A stretch of 64,000 nt of DNA from JAGQVA01 sp041391725 (GTDB taxonomy: Bacteria; Bacteroidota; Bacteroidia; J057). Below are positions 45,108-55,972 of this stretch, in pieces. Numbering within the stretch: position 1 is the first letter of the stretch; the number at the start of each line of letters is the position of its first letter. The notes beneath the pieces are model-generated. The model made no database searches. It saw only the letters and a list, made by a program, of their open reading frames with translations, and had not been told where the DNA came from. The translations under genes and the position numbers were made by a program. The stretch is taken from positions 54,878-118,877 of the forward strand of contig JAWKNL010000020.1 of assembly GCA_041391725.1 (NCBI GenBank), written 5' to 3'.

Positions 45108-45138
45108 AAACCCCGGCAGGTTCATTCCTCCGGGGTTT
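45108..45138 (-). terminator. Rho-independent terminator of the small membrane protein gene
   Basis: A 9-bp stem (AAACCCCGG/CCGGGGTTT) with a 13-base loop. Read leftwards it is followed by TTTGTTTTTTATTT, a good U tract, 11 bases after the stop of the 45150-45659 gene. Confidence 0.85.
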
Positions 45139-45149
45139 ATTTTTAATGG

Positions 45150-45659
45150 CTAACCTCTTCTTCTGGGCGCAAACCGCCTGGGCTGGGAGGGATTGGTAAT
45201 AAAAGACAAAAACTTACCTTCCGCAGCAGATTGCTGGTGGTCTCCGATCAGGAATACAAATTCATTGCCGGGGGATTGATCAGGAAACACGGCCTCCTGA
45301 GAAAGTGGAAGTCGTTTGGCATCCAATAAAGCGACTTCGGCAGGGGTCAGTTTCCGGGGCATTACAAGCAGCGCATTGGGAGTGGCTGCGAATGTCTTTA
45401 CTCCCTCTTCTTCAGATTTGATCAGCAATTGTACGTCATACTCGTTGACTGCCTGTGAGTTGTAGGCTGCGACGATTTCGCGGGCAGAATTTTCATAAGC
45501 GGCAACCGTGATCAGAAAGTTGGCGGGTTGACTGTCACTTTGTTTGGACAAAAGAGACGAAAACCCCCAGTAAATACCCAGAATAATACAGGCGACTTGT
45601 GTGAAAAACAGATAAGTCAGCGCAGGGTTTTGGGCAATCCATGCCCACATCTTTTTCAT
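45150..45659 (-). CDS. Hypothetical single-pass membrane protein
   Basis: A 169-residue protein with one N-terminal membrane segment (YLFFTQVACIILGIYWGFSS) and a periplasmic domain of about 130 residues. The segment SAREIVAAYNSQAVNEYDVQ and ALLVMPRKLTPAEVALLDAK suggest an alpha/beta fold that faintly recalls small substrate-binding proteins, but I cannot place it in a family. The C-terminus is Arg-rich (RRFAPRRRG). It is monocistronic with its own terminator and lies beside a broken receptor gene. Confidence 0.65.
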   Translation of the reverse strand: MKKMWAWIAQNPALTYLFFTQVACIILGIYWGFSSLLSKQSDSQPANFLITVAAYENSAREIVAAYNSQAVNEYDVQLLIKSEEEGVKTFAATPNALLVMPRKLTPAEVALLDAKRLPLSQEAVFPDQSPGNEFVFLIGDHQQSAAEGKFLSFITNPSQPRRFAPRRRG

Positions 45660-45770
45660 AGGTAGGGTTGTTAATGGCCTTACTGGCCAGCTACAATACG
45701 ATACCTGAAAAAAAAAGTAAGCCAGTTATAAAAATATTCTTCCAAAATGCTATTCCCGCCTGTGAATCAG

Positions 45771-48186
45771 TCATTTACCCGCCTTAACTCCTCTTCCCGT
45801 GTTCGTTTTTGCTGCGTCACTCTGCCGCCAAAACTTCTCGAATAGCTCAACCTGAAAACCTGATACAAGGCGGTTTCGTCGCGCCAGTCAGATTCACTTT
45901 TAATATCAAAAATAAGATTTGTCATTCCTCCAATATAAGTATGCACTTTGAATGTTCCTGAACAGATCGGGCAGGTTCAAAGCAATGGTTCCTTTGTCAT
46001 TTTTGAGTTTCTTGGCCAGGCCAAGATTTACCACCCCAAAACCCGCGGTGCGGTTACTTCCATCATAGGAACGCAGGTTTCTCCAACCGGACAATTCCAG
46101 TTCTATATCACCCAGCACCGTAAAATTCTGACTAACATTAAAGGACTGAAACAAATAGGTTTTTGCCGCCACCACTGGTGTATACAGAAATCTGATAATT
46201 CCGGAGAGAGCTGGTGCTGCTTACAGACATTTTCCACCAGTGGGTGATCTGGAGTAGGGGCATTTAGAAAGAGGGTTATACTTTTACTGTAATCAAGGTT
46301 TTGTGGGGAAGAAATCCCGATGTTCTGCTCCTTATTGGTAGTAATCTGGGTACCCTGAGAATGGGGTTTTTATCGTATTGAAAATCAGACTGCTACTCAG
46401 CCCGGGGATATTATAGTCCAGTTTGATCTGGTCTGTCAGCGTTGGCTTCAAAGAGGGGTTGCCAGAGAAAACAAGGTTTGATCGTTGTAAAACAGATTGG
46501 AAATCAGATCGGTGTAAAGCGGACGGGTAATTCGCCTGCTGTAACCCATGCTGAAGGATTGCCCTTCTTTTATACCTTCTGGTAAAGCACTGTGGGAAAG
46601 AGGCCGGAGATGCGAAATGGCTCTTTTTCGGTATTGATGTCCCTTCGCCAAAACTCATATCTCAGACCGGCATGCAAACTGTTTTTCTGGCCCAGATTCA
46701 ACCTGAACTGGCTGTAAGCGGCCATGATTTTTCTTTACTCAGGATAAGACTTTGGGATCGGGTGTCTGTCTGCCAGATCCCGTCTATGAGACTTTCAATA
46801 TTGCTGTCGTTTTTATTGTCAGAGAAACTGATTTTTCCGCCAAACTCTCCTTTTACTGATGAGCCAAAAGACCGCTCATAATCAATTTTGGCTACCCCAC
46901 GTGTATATGTGAAAGACTTTGTCCCCGGTTGCCTGTGGTAAATATTTCTGAAGGCGGAAGAATGGGTTCTCCGTTTTCATCAAAGTAATCGGAATCTATA
47001 TTGGCCGGGTTATCGTTGAAATATCCCAGCGTACTCAGGTCAGGCTGATTCGATTTTCTTCCAGTTTTTGTCGAGAAAAACTGAACCTATCAGATTCGCC
47101 CTGCGGCTTTCCCATCAGCGAGACCTTTCATGGCCAGATAACCAAATTCTTCGGTATCCCAGGCTACGTTATTGTTGGATAAATTGTGGTTTTGGGCGAA
47201 GGACAAAAATCCAGTCTGTACCTAAAGTAACACCGGCTGCCGGCCTGTATTCTGCAGCCAGATTCAGATTATGCCTGTTTTGAAATGCACGACTGAAAGT
47301 GGAAAAATTAGCCGTACTGTTGCCACCGAGAATTGCCGGTTTGGAGGAGTGCCCAAACCAGCAAAACCGATCGCTGCACGTCTCTCAGATACCCGTAGTG
47401 CCGGTTAAGCTGAATTTGTTCCAGTTTCTCTGGTAATTTATTGAAACAGAAGCCTTCTCCTGAAGCCGTATCCGGCCATAGTGGTAAAGCCAAACCGACT
47501 TTTCTGAGCGGTGTTTTGCAACATGATGATATTGATGATACCAAGCACCGCCATCCGCATCATAGCGGGAAGAGGAGAGTGATCAACTCCACTTTTTCGA
47601 TATTATCTGCCAGCGTGTTTTCCAGCAGCGCCATGATTTCGGACTGGCTCATCATTACCCTTCGGCCATTTATCAGTACCGTAACTCCCTTCTGCCCGTT
47701 AAGGCTGAATTCATTATTACTTTTATCTGTAATAACGCCGGGTAGCCGCTCCAGTAACTGTAAGGCATTGCCTTTGGTGAGAAGGCTGTTTGTACATTGA
47801 CTACTTTTCCCAGAGGCGTCTGCTGGATAATGTCTTTTCTGGCAGAAATTACAACTTCATCCAATGTGGCGGCCTCACTTTCCAGGGTAATCGTTTCCGA
47901 TCTGCCTGACCATTTTCACTAAGATTTACAGGTAAACAATCACTGGTTTTGTATCCAATCCTGCTGATCTGGATGTAATAATTTCCAGGAGACCTGTGAT
48001 GGATCGTGAAATGTCCGGTTTCATTGGTATTCACACCGGTGAGGAAACTGCTGTCTGCAGATTGATACAATAGCACATTGGTAAACGGGATGCCCTGTTG
48101 CAGATCATCGGCAACGACGCCGCTTATCTGGGCAAACTGGGAAGACTTATCAAAGTGATAAAGGCTGATAACAGAGACTTGTTCAT
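45771..48186 (-). pseudogene. Outer-membrane beta-barrel receptor (TonB-dependent type), many frameshifts
   Basis: Joining frames gives an about 800-residue receptor. It has a signal peptide (MNKSLLSAFITLISLPS), a carboxypeptidase-regulatory-like domain (ISGVVADDLQQGIPFTNVLL, GHFTIHHRSPGNYYIQISRI), a plug (DEVVISARKDIIQQTPLGKV, VLINGRRVMMSQSEIMALL, NIEKVELIT) and barrel blocks (GYSRRITRPLYTDLISNLFY, GNPSLKPTLTDQIKLDYN). It ends VFRLSYSRSFGGRVTQQKRT plus 12 residues. This matches the OMP_b-brl_3/TonB-linked family. Frame breaks are seen near 45905, 47545, 47570, 47785 and 48145, with more in the barrel. Some are loss of one base in a run (for example CCC to CC near 47785), so consensus error is possible. 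It is divergent from the kinase gene. Confidence 0.75.
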
Positions 48187-48375
48187 TTTGCTTTTGAACA
48201 AAATAAAAGCGCTTATTTCCTCAGGCAGAAAGCATTGACTATCTACCTGAAAACTTGACATGCGGCACTTAATTGGTATTTTTCCGTTTATCAATTATTT
48301 CAGGCCATTCGTCAATGTTGTGCGGGTTATCTGAAAGTAAACCTTACTTTGGCCGGAATCTCATGATTTCACTCA

Positions 48376-49441
48376 ATGATCGCCTGGTTATACAAATACA
48401 AGATTTACCATATCCCGTTCTGGATCTGTTACCACCTCACCTGGCTGGTAATCAATACCGATAGTCTGAAAATTCATGGGCCTATCTTTTTGGCGGAGAA
48501 CTGCCTGTAAAATTTATCGGGTATATTATTTTTCAGGCTATGGTGCCTATTTTAATCTGTATTATCTTATTCCGAAGTTTCTTTCCAGGGGAAAGTTTGG
48601 CGTTTATATCCTGCTGCTTTTACTGACCATTTTCGCCTGCTCAGCCCTCATAGCCTCAGGTTATTATTTAAACGCATACCTTTCGGATAAGACATTTGCC
48701 CAGCTTTTCGGAAGAGAGCCTTCAGACTTTATGTTTTTCTTCTCAAGGGCAGCCCTGCCTTCGACTTCGGCAAGCATGACGCTGGCCATGAGTGTGAAAC
48801 TGGCCAAAAACTGGATTCATACCGAGCGGGAAAAATCACCCTTCAAAAGGAAAATCTTGAATCAGAACTGAAATACCTGAAATCACAGATCAACCCGCAT
48901 TTTTTGTTTAATACCATCAATTCTATTTATGTACTGATCCACAAAAATCCTGATCTTGCCGCTGAGGCACTGGCTTCATTTTCTGATATGTTGCGATACC
49001 AAGCAACTGTATGAGTGCAATGACCCGTTTATTCCCTTAGAAAGGAGCTTGATTTTATTGAGGATTTTATCGAACTGGAAAGTCTCAGGTTGCGTGAAGA
49101 TCAGACCGAACTGACCTTTGATATCAATCAACAGGTGGATCAGTCGGTAATGATTGCCCCTTTTATAATCCTTCCTTTTGTAGAAAATGCTTTCAAACAT
49201 GTCTCTTAAAGCAAAAGGTAAAGCTAATTTCATACGGATGCATCTTGCCTTATGTGAAGCAGAGACTATTTATCTGGAAATTGAAAACAGCAGAGGATCA
49301 GGCAGATCTGAAATATCTCCGGGCATAGGACTGTCCAATGTAAAACGAAGGCTGGAACTGCTATATGCCAATAAATATGAACTGATTATTGCTGAAAATC
49401 CTGAAGTATTTACTGTTAAACTGAAACTGGAGCTGGCGTGA
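48376..49441 (+). pseudogene. LytS/YehU-type sensor histidine kinase, frameshifted
   Basis: The joined reading starts MIAWLYKYKIYHIPFWICYH, crosses several membrane segments (YILLLLLTIFACSALIASGY) and continues into a His_kinase domain: SQINPHFLFNTINSIYVLI with the phospho-acceptor His, ERELDFIEDFIELESLRL, the N-box VENAFKHVS, and the G-box-like GIGLSNVKRRLELLY. This is the LytS-like family, about 355 residues. Frame breaks lie near 48500, 48838, 49005, 49040 and 49205; at 48838 five A residues stand where six are needed. Its stop overlaps the start of the LytTR regulator by four bases, the usual coupling for this pair. Confidence 0.75.
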
Positions 49442-50150
49442 AAATAAGGTGCATAATCGTAGATGACGAGCCGCTGGCATGTGAAGGCCTGGCCCGCCAT
49501 GTGGAGGTAGTCGATTACCTCGAACTGATCGGAATGTTCAGAACCCCGTTGAACTTGATCAACTCATGGAGACGGAAAAGCCTGATCTTATTTCTGATAT
49601 TGAAATGCCGTTTATGACCGGTATTGATTTTCTTAATCTCAGGTCGTCTCTTCCGCCAGCTATTCTTACCACAGCTTATCCCCATTATGCCCTGAAGCCT
49701 TTCAGTTTGATGTAGATTACCTGCTGAAACCCATTACTTTCAACCGGTTTTTCAAGGCGGTAAAAAAGCGAGGGAATTGTACTTGCTTAAAAACAGAAAA
49801 ATATTCCTGAGCCCGTTCAGCCTGAGCCAGATTACTTTTTTATCAAATGTGACGGCAAATATGAGAAGATAAACACCGCAGAAATCCTGTTTATCCAGTC
49901 GCTGCAAAACTATGTGATGATCCACACGGAAAATGGAAAATATATGACGTTGATGCCACTCAAGGCTTTAGAAGAAAACCTGGATCACGATCAGTTTATT
50001 CGCGCATAAGTCCTTCATTGTTTCCGTATCGAGGATTAATAGTTTTGATAATTCTGAAATAACAATCGGGAGGAACATATTCCCATAAGCCGGTCAAACA
50101 AAGACTGGGTTCATGAAAAGCTGTTGTCAAACAAGCGATTCTCCAAATAA
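49438..50150 (+). pseudogene. LytTR-family response regulator, frameshifted
   Basis: The product starts at a GTG overlapping the kinase stop (KIRCIIVDDEPLACEGLARH, acidic pocket DDE), has the receiver phospho-site region PDLIxDIEMPFMTGIDFLNL, TTAYPHYAL and VDYLLKPITFNRFFKAV, then the LytTR DNA-binding domain YFFIKCDGKYEKINTAEILF, IQSLQNYVMIHTENGKYMTL and HKSFIVSVSRINSFDNSEIT, ending NKRFSK with TAA at 50148. About 237 residues are expected. Frame breaks near 49540, 49600, 49700, 49770, 50008 and 50090 break it; several are shortened runs or short repeats (seven A to six at 49770). It ends six bases from the convergent beta-helix gene. Confidence 0.75.
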
Positions 50151-50156
50151 CTGCAA

Positions 50157-52096
50157 TCAGGGCCAGGGGCTACTTTTCAGCCTCACCCCATACACTGGCG
50201 GTTGTGTGCCATATTCCAATGCCCCGAGATCAGGCGATTTTCCGGCAAAACCGTCGGTGATATTGGGTAAAACACACCCCGCATCAATGGCAGCGCACTT
50301 TTTTCAGGCGGAAATCGCTGTTCCCCACCGGATAAACAAAGCCCTTCCGGGAAGGGTCGGGTTTTGTAACATTTTCGAATATATCGTAGTCGAGTTCGAC
50401 CGAATGTGTCTCCCAGCCCATAATATCCTCTACACCGGTCAGTCCGCACATCTCTGTCCAGATGAGTTCATTGTCTGCGGCGTGATTGTGCGCAGGATCA
50501 ACGGGATACCGCCACCGGTAAGGGGTTTTAGCCCCCTTTTTATATCTGTATCCGTTGTAATCAGAAGAAGAATAATTTGTGTATGTAGTAGCACTGATCG
50601 CTGCACGACTGTCATCGGGGCCTAAAAAACAGATTATTCCGAAAATGTCCGTTGGAAAATCCGCTGATGCTGGTCTCCATACAAAAGGTATTGTTGTAAG
50701 TCAGGATACCCGCCGGGCGAATGGTATATTTCAAAGCTGTACCGGGCACATGGTAGCAGATATTTCGAACAAAATACACCGGCCCGCCAAAAATCGGCTG
50801 TGCACTCAACGCTGCGTGATAGGCATTAAATCCCCGGTTCTCAAATATGCGGATATTGTGTACCCCGCCGTCAGACTCGATAAAGTCGTCGGACATGTTG
50901 AAAATATCATTCCGGTAAATATCGATGGAAACACATTTTTGTCCTGCTCCTGCTCCGGCAGTCCGTGGGTATCTACACAAATGCCGTCGAAAATAGCGGA
51001 TGGTATTGTGGCAGATCACATGGCTTTGCCCATATACTTTCACTGCGTAATATGAGGTAAGGGGCGAAGGGTTTTCAAATCCGTACCAGCCCAGCAGGGT
51101 GTCGGGGTCGTGGCGTCCGGTCATATCGTTGTCGGCGATATAAAAGTCTTTGGAGTTTTCACTATGTGTCATCACGGCAATGCCAACATCTTCGATTGTG
51201 CAGTTTTTGACCGTAAGGCCGCTGCAACCCATGACGTGTTTGAGTCCGGCGTAAAAGGCGATATCTGTATTGCGGATAGTGATGCCTTCGAATAAATGAT
51301 AATCGGCAGCCATCACATCAAAGAGGCGATAAGCGCCATCTCCGTCAAAAATCACTTCTCCGTCGCCTGCCGCTTTGATGGTAATAGGTTTTTCGGGAGT
51401 GCCTTTTTGTGTGAGCACATACGCGCCATGAAAGTTGAGTGCGAGGGGATCCACATAGTTTTTCCGGTCGCCTTTGTAAAGGCCGGCGTGAACGAGAATC
51501 ACATCACCGGCTCTTACCCGGGCCTCAGGTACCAGCCACCAGTCGCCAGTGTTGCCACCGTCAAAATAGGCTTCGTTGAGCCCGGTAAAGGCGGGGCTTT
51601 CTTTTGTACCTTTGTAGCCGGGCGGATAGACGTGGTAGGTATTTCCATGTGGATAGGGCTGCGGTTCTGTTTTGGTGCGAATGGTGACAATTTCTTCGGT
51701 TTTGCCCTGCGTACCGTCGGGGTCAGAAAGCACAAACCGGCATTCGTAAAGGCTGCCCGGCGTGAGATTAAATATGCTTCCGGCAAACATGTGGGGTGTG
51801 GTATAAACCCATCGCTGGTCGTGGCCAAATATTTTTTCACCCCCAATGCGGAGCAAGGGAAGTGCCTCTTTCCAGACGGCTTCGCCCTTGAGGCGATAGG
51901 AAACAGCGACTGTGGCGTTTCGGTTTTCGTCGCCATAGACCGGCCACTCAAAGCCGGCACAGATCAATGTAGGCGGTTCCACAACAAAATCGCCCGGTCG
52001 GGACTGATTTTTCAGCAGGGGCGTTTGTGCCCATAGGGTTGCGGGGAAAATGATTCCCGGCAAAATCATTCGGAAGAGGTAGGTGATGAAATTCAT
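50157..52096 (-). CDS. Right-handed beta-helix secreted protein, frameshifted in its second half
   Basis: The product has a signal peptide (to about LWAQ), an N-terminal fibronectin-like region (VAVSYRLKGEAVWKEALPLL) and a parallel beta-helix with repeats such as ITIRNTDIAFYAGLKHVMGC, LTVKNCTIEDVGIAVMTHSE and NIRIFENRGFNAYHAALS; such proteins are often polysaccharide lyases. The uninterrupted frame stops at 50612, but after small indels the coding continues to 50157 (NYSSSDYNGYRYKKGAKTPY, MGWETHSVELDYDIF, NITDGFAGKSPDLGALEYGT), the normal C-terminus of this family. Breaks lie near 50985, 50945, 50625 and 50300. The full length would be about 645 residues. Confidence 0.8.
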
Positions 52097-52216
52097 ATTC
52101 CGGCAATTTTTGAGAGAGTAATCAATATAAACAGATCAGCACGAATTCCGGAAAATTTCATAAATAAAAATTGATGTTTAAACACAGAAATTACTATATT
52201 GTATCTGCTCATTAGC

Positions 52217-52270
52217 TATTGGCTATTGGCTATTAGCTATTAGCCAATAACTAATAGCCAATAGCCAATA
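52217..52270. repeat. Perfect 20-bp inverted repeat made of short CTATTGG units
   Basis: TATTGGCTATTGGCTATTAG (52217-52236) and its exact complement (52251-52270) enclose a 14-base loop, also made of TATTAGCC-like units. The whole 52211-52290 stretch is low-complexity, built of seven-to-eight-base units that reverse orientation at the centre and end with CCATTAACCATTAAC. It lies 28 bases before the DoxX-type start and could fold strongly in RNA or as a cruciform. Confidence 0.75.
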
Positions 52271-52297
52271 ACCATTAACCATTAACAACTAGCCCTT

Positions 52298-52681
52298 ATG
52301 AACATTGCATCATGGATTGTACAAGGCCTTTTGGCATTGGCTTTTGCCGCCGCAGGGTTTACCAAAACTTTCACTCCGCTTGACCAGTTGGCGACCCAGA
52401 TGCCCTGGGTGTCAGATGTCGGATCGTGGGTACCCCGCCTTGCGGGCATTGCCGAACTGCTTGGCGCTATAGGTTTGATTGTGCCTTCGCTTACACGCAT
52501 CCAGCCCAAAATGACGGTGTATGCCGCATACGGACTGATTGCCGTCATGGTGCTTGCTGCCGGTCTGCATCTTAGCCGCGGAGAATACAGTATGCTCCCG
52601 GCCAACATTGTGATGGGTGCGCTGGCGGGTTTTGTCGCATGGGTGCGCACCTCCAAAGCGCCGATTGCTGCGAAGAGTTGA
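52298..52681 (+). CDS. DoxX-like four-helix membrane protein
   Basis: A 127-residue inner-membrane protein with four hydrophobic helices: WIVQGLLALAFAAAGFTK, AGIAELLGAIGLIVPSL, MTVYAAYGLIAVMVLAAGLH and NIVMGALAGFVAWV. The motif GFTK and AELLGAIGLI are typical of the DoxX_2/DoxX-like family, whose members are linked to respiratory or thiol-redox functions but often have none assigned. It is single, preceded by an unusual inverted repeat and convergent with the TPR-CHAT gene. Confidence 0.88.
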   Translation: MNIASWIVQGLLALAFAAAGFTKTFTPLDQLATQMPWVSDVGSWVPRLAGIAELLGAIGLIVPSLTRIQPKMTVYAAYGLIAVMVLAAGLHLSRGEYSMLPANIVMGALAGFVAWVRTSKAPIAAKS

Positions 52682-52716
52682 TTTTGGATTTGGCCAGATA
52701 CAGGAGCCATTCTACT

Positions 52717-55700
52717 TCAGGAGTGGCCCTTTTTTTTGCCTATAGCCCAGCCTGCGATCATTATTGCGATTGCAAGGCCAAAGCAGAAAATAAAAGTCGA
52801 AAGCCAATTATCTCCCGAACCGATGTTTACCTCCCCTCCCTCGCCAATCAACACATATCCCGCCCAGAAATAGGGGTGGCAATGATAATCGTCTGACCTC
52901 CGGAGCCATTCCTGGCGTGCTTTCTGGAGGGCTGTGGCTGACGCATCTTTTTGAGAAAGAAACCGGAAAAAATCGGTGGTCAGCGTCGCTCCTGCCTGGT
53001 CATCGGCAGGCCAGAGGGTGGAAAGAATATTGCTGCTCCCGCTGTATTGAAATGCGCGGGCAAGGCTCATTATTATCCCTCGCCCTTATGCAACGGTCCC
53101 CGACCGGTCTGGCAGGCGCTCAATACCGTCAGCGGACTATTGATCATCAGGCCGTATATTTCATATATGCAGGATTCCATCTTCTCCCGAAAGGCTGTCA
53201 TTTTCAAAAAATATTCCCGGAGTCCATCAGGTCAGTCTCGTCGGCAATGGCATGGGTAGCAAAATGGAGAATAGCTGGCCGTGTATCCAACGCTTTCAGG
53301 GTGGCTTCCTTTGCTTCGGCACCGGTAAGTGCTGTTCCTTTCAGCAGCCGCGCAACCCGCTTTACTTCCTCCTGATTGTGTGTCAGCGGGCTGAAATTGC
53401 CACGGGTTTCTGAAGGCAAACTCTGAGAAAAAGCAGGAGCAAAACCGTAGTAATTAGCCGAATGAGTATCTTTCCCCTGGTTTTGGCCAAGCCAGATTGA
53501 CGCAGCGTAAGCATACGAAACCGCATATCGTTGTGTCAGAAAATCCCAGTTGCGAAAGGTCGTATCTGCCGGATTGTTAAGCGGAAGGCTTTCAAAAGGC
53601 AGATAACCGAGCTCGCCATCGGGAATAATCAGCAACCGCGAAAAATCTTCAGACAGACCCGGCATAAGGGTTTGCGCAAGGTAAAAAGCCACCGCCGCCA
53701 GCGGCTGAACCGGCGCTTTTTCGGAGGGAGGATGACCGATAAAATCCAGCCAGTTGTCAAGTTCCGCCCGCAATTGTGCGGTATTCTCTACACGAAAAAA
53801 CTGCATATCATTTCCATAAAGGCGGAAAATAAATACATCATGCTCACCGCTGAAATAGCTGTATGCCGCCTGTCCGGGGAGCAGTTGCGCAGCAACTTCT
53901 TTCGCATCCGGTACATTTTCGGAAAATTTCAGTTTATAATATTCGGGGTACTGTTGTTCCAGTTGCCTGAGAAAATCCCGGTAAGATTGATTGATCTCAA
54001 ATCGCCGGTTTTTCAGTCCTTCAATATAATCGGGATCGTCTCCGGCTGTATGGATTGCGCCGTCGAGCGCAGCAAGTCGTTGCCGGAAATACTGTTCTTT
54101 TTCAACCAGCGAATCGGGTACTCCGGCAAAATGAAGTGCCCTGATTCCGCGAAGATGGTCGCGGAGAATACCAGACTTACTTTTTTCTGCAATACGGAAG
54201 GCCCGCTCGGCATATGTCTGGTCACCGGTAATCTCACTGAGCTGCCATGCGGCATGGATCGCTATTTCATACACCGGCAATTCGTCCCTCACCGCATATC
54301 TGCCGGAGCCGGGTGATTCGTAGTAATGTCTAAGGCTGTCGCCAATACTGAACAACAAATCGGCGCACGCAAGTGCTGCCTGAAGGTCGTTTGTATCCCC
54401 CGATTTTTCAGCAAAAAATACAAGTGTTTCAGACCGGGAGACAAGCCATTCTCGGAGCGACTGGTTCTGCCAGTACGCGCGCACCCCTATGTCAGGAGAA
54501 GATTGGAAGGGCATTTCGGGAACAAGCACGGCCCAGGCAATCTTGTGATATTTAAGGGCGGAATCGGGCTGATTTTCCTTTCGCCAAAGATTTGCCAGAC
54601 ATACCAGGGTTTTAGCCTCCTCAAAGGCATTTCCATTGGCCCGGTAAACCGCGATTGCCTGGTGATACAATTGTAATGCGCGGGATTTTTCCCCCATTTT
54701 TTCCCGGGTTTCGCCCATGAGGAAGAGTCCGTGGCCTTTTCTCAGGGCTTTTTCTCCTTCATGTTTCCGGGCGAGATTATACACTTTTTCATAGGAGTAA
54801 AGGGCCGAATCGTATTTTCCCGCCTGGGAATACAGATTTCCCTCCTGCATATAATCGGTAATCAGTTCGGGGTGATTTTTGCCAAAAATCGATTGATTGA
54901 TCTGTATGGATTGTCTGATTGCCCTGATAGCGTTTTCGCCCTGGTTGATTTCCCGGTAAATAAGACTTCGGTTGAGGGCAATATAAGCGTGACTTTCCGG
55001 AGCCATGCCGGGAAACTGGTTGCGCCAGATCTCGGCCTGTTCGAAATAACTCAGCGCGGCTTCATAATCCCCTACTGTGATAAGGGTAGCGCCCATGTTG
55101 AGAAGGGCATTGAGATGTGGAGACGGCTGGAGACGGTCGATTCCCCCAAACCTCTCTGTGGTATTCCAGCGACTTCCAGAAAAGGCCCAGTTCGCTGTAC
55201 AAAACGCCAATATTGGTTTTTACCTGAAGTACATCGGGGTGGTCGGGACCAAGTTTTTTGCCGAGCAGGCTGACCGCGGTCAGAAAGTTTTCCAGCGCGG
55301 GCTCGAATTCACTGAGATACATCTGCATGATTGCCAGTGTATTGTGGCAAACAGCAATGGGCATCTGGTCTTTTTTGGAGGACTGATTATACAATCCCAG
55401 CGCTTTTTCAACAAAACCCAGTGCTTTCCGGTATTCGCCCAGATCAAAATTTGCCTGCCCCAGCCCCTCATACACTGTCGCACGGATGGAGTCGCCCGTC
55501 GGGGGCAGCTTTTCACAATCGGCAGCGAGTTGCCGGTATCGGGTTTCCGCTCCGGAAAAATCACCTTTCATCATATCGAGGTAGGCGCGCTCTTTTCGTG
55601 CAAAAAGAATAAATGGTGCCAGCGGGTCGAAAACACCTGAGAGGGCAATTACACTGTCGAGGGTGGCTGCGGCTGCCTCAATCTGCATTTGGCGGGTGAG

Positions 55701-55949
55701 ATACACGCCTGCAAACTGCATGGACTGTGCCCATAGCTGTTGGTTGTTTTCGATTTTTGCCTGGGACTGAGCTTTGCGGAAAAGCGTATAGGAACTGTCA
55801 TAACGGCCTGCAACCCAGAGTTTTTGGCCCTGTTTATAAAAATTTTCCGCTTCTCCTCCCGAAGGTTTTTGCCCGGAGAGCATAAAAAAGAAGACCATTC
55901 CCCCGGTGAGAAGGAGCATTTGGGCAGCGCTGATTTTTCGGTTATCCAT
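52717..55949 (-). CDS. TPR-CHAT caspase-like protein A, membrane-anchored, with frameshifts
   Basis: About 1,077 residues if frames are joined. The start MDNRKISAAQMLLLTGGMVF is a signal or anchor segment. Tetratricopeptide repeats fill residues about 40-450 (AENFYKQGQKLWVAGRYDSS, GQANFDLGEYRKALGFVEKA). The C-terminal CHAT protease domain keeps both catalytic residues: His in LHFATHAIADE and Cys in LTVLSACQTGRGPLHKGEG, followed by MSLARAFQYSGSSNILSTLW and HPYFWAGYVLIGEGG. A membrane helix (FIFCFGLAIAIMIAGWAIG) and KKKGHS end it, so the protease should lie outside the cytoplasm. Breaks lie near 55165, 53205, 53145 and 53075. It follows paralogue B by 23 bases. Confidence 0.8.
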
Positions 55950-55972
55950 AAAAGATAAAAGAAGGCTAAGTT

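Noticed and set aside
50113..50625. Separate + strand gene at the end of the LytTR gene
   Set aside because: The minus strand here encodes the beta-helix C-terminus in broken frames; the + frame has no recognisable sequence.
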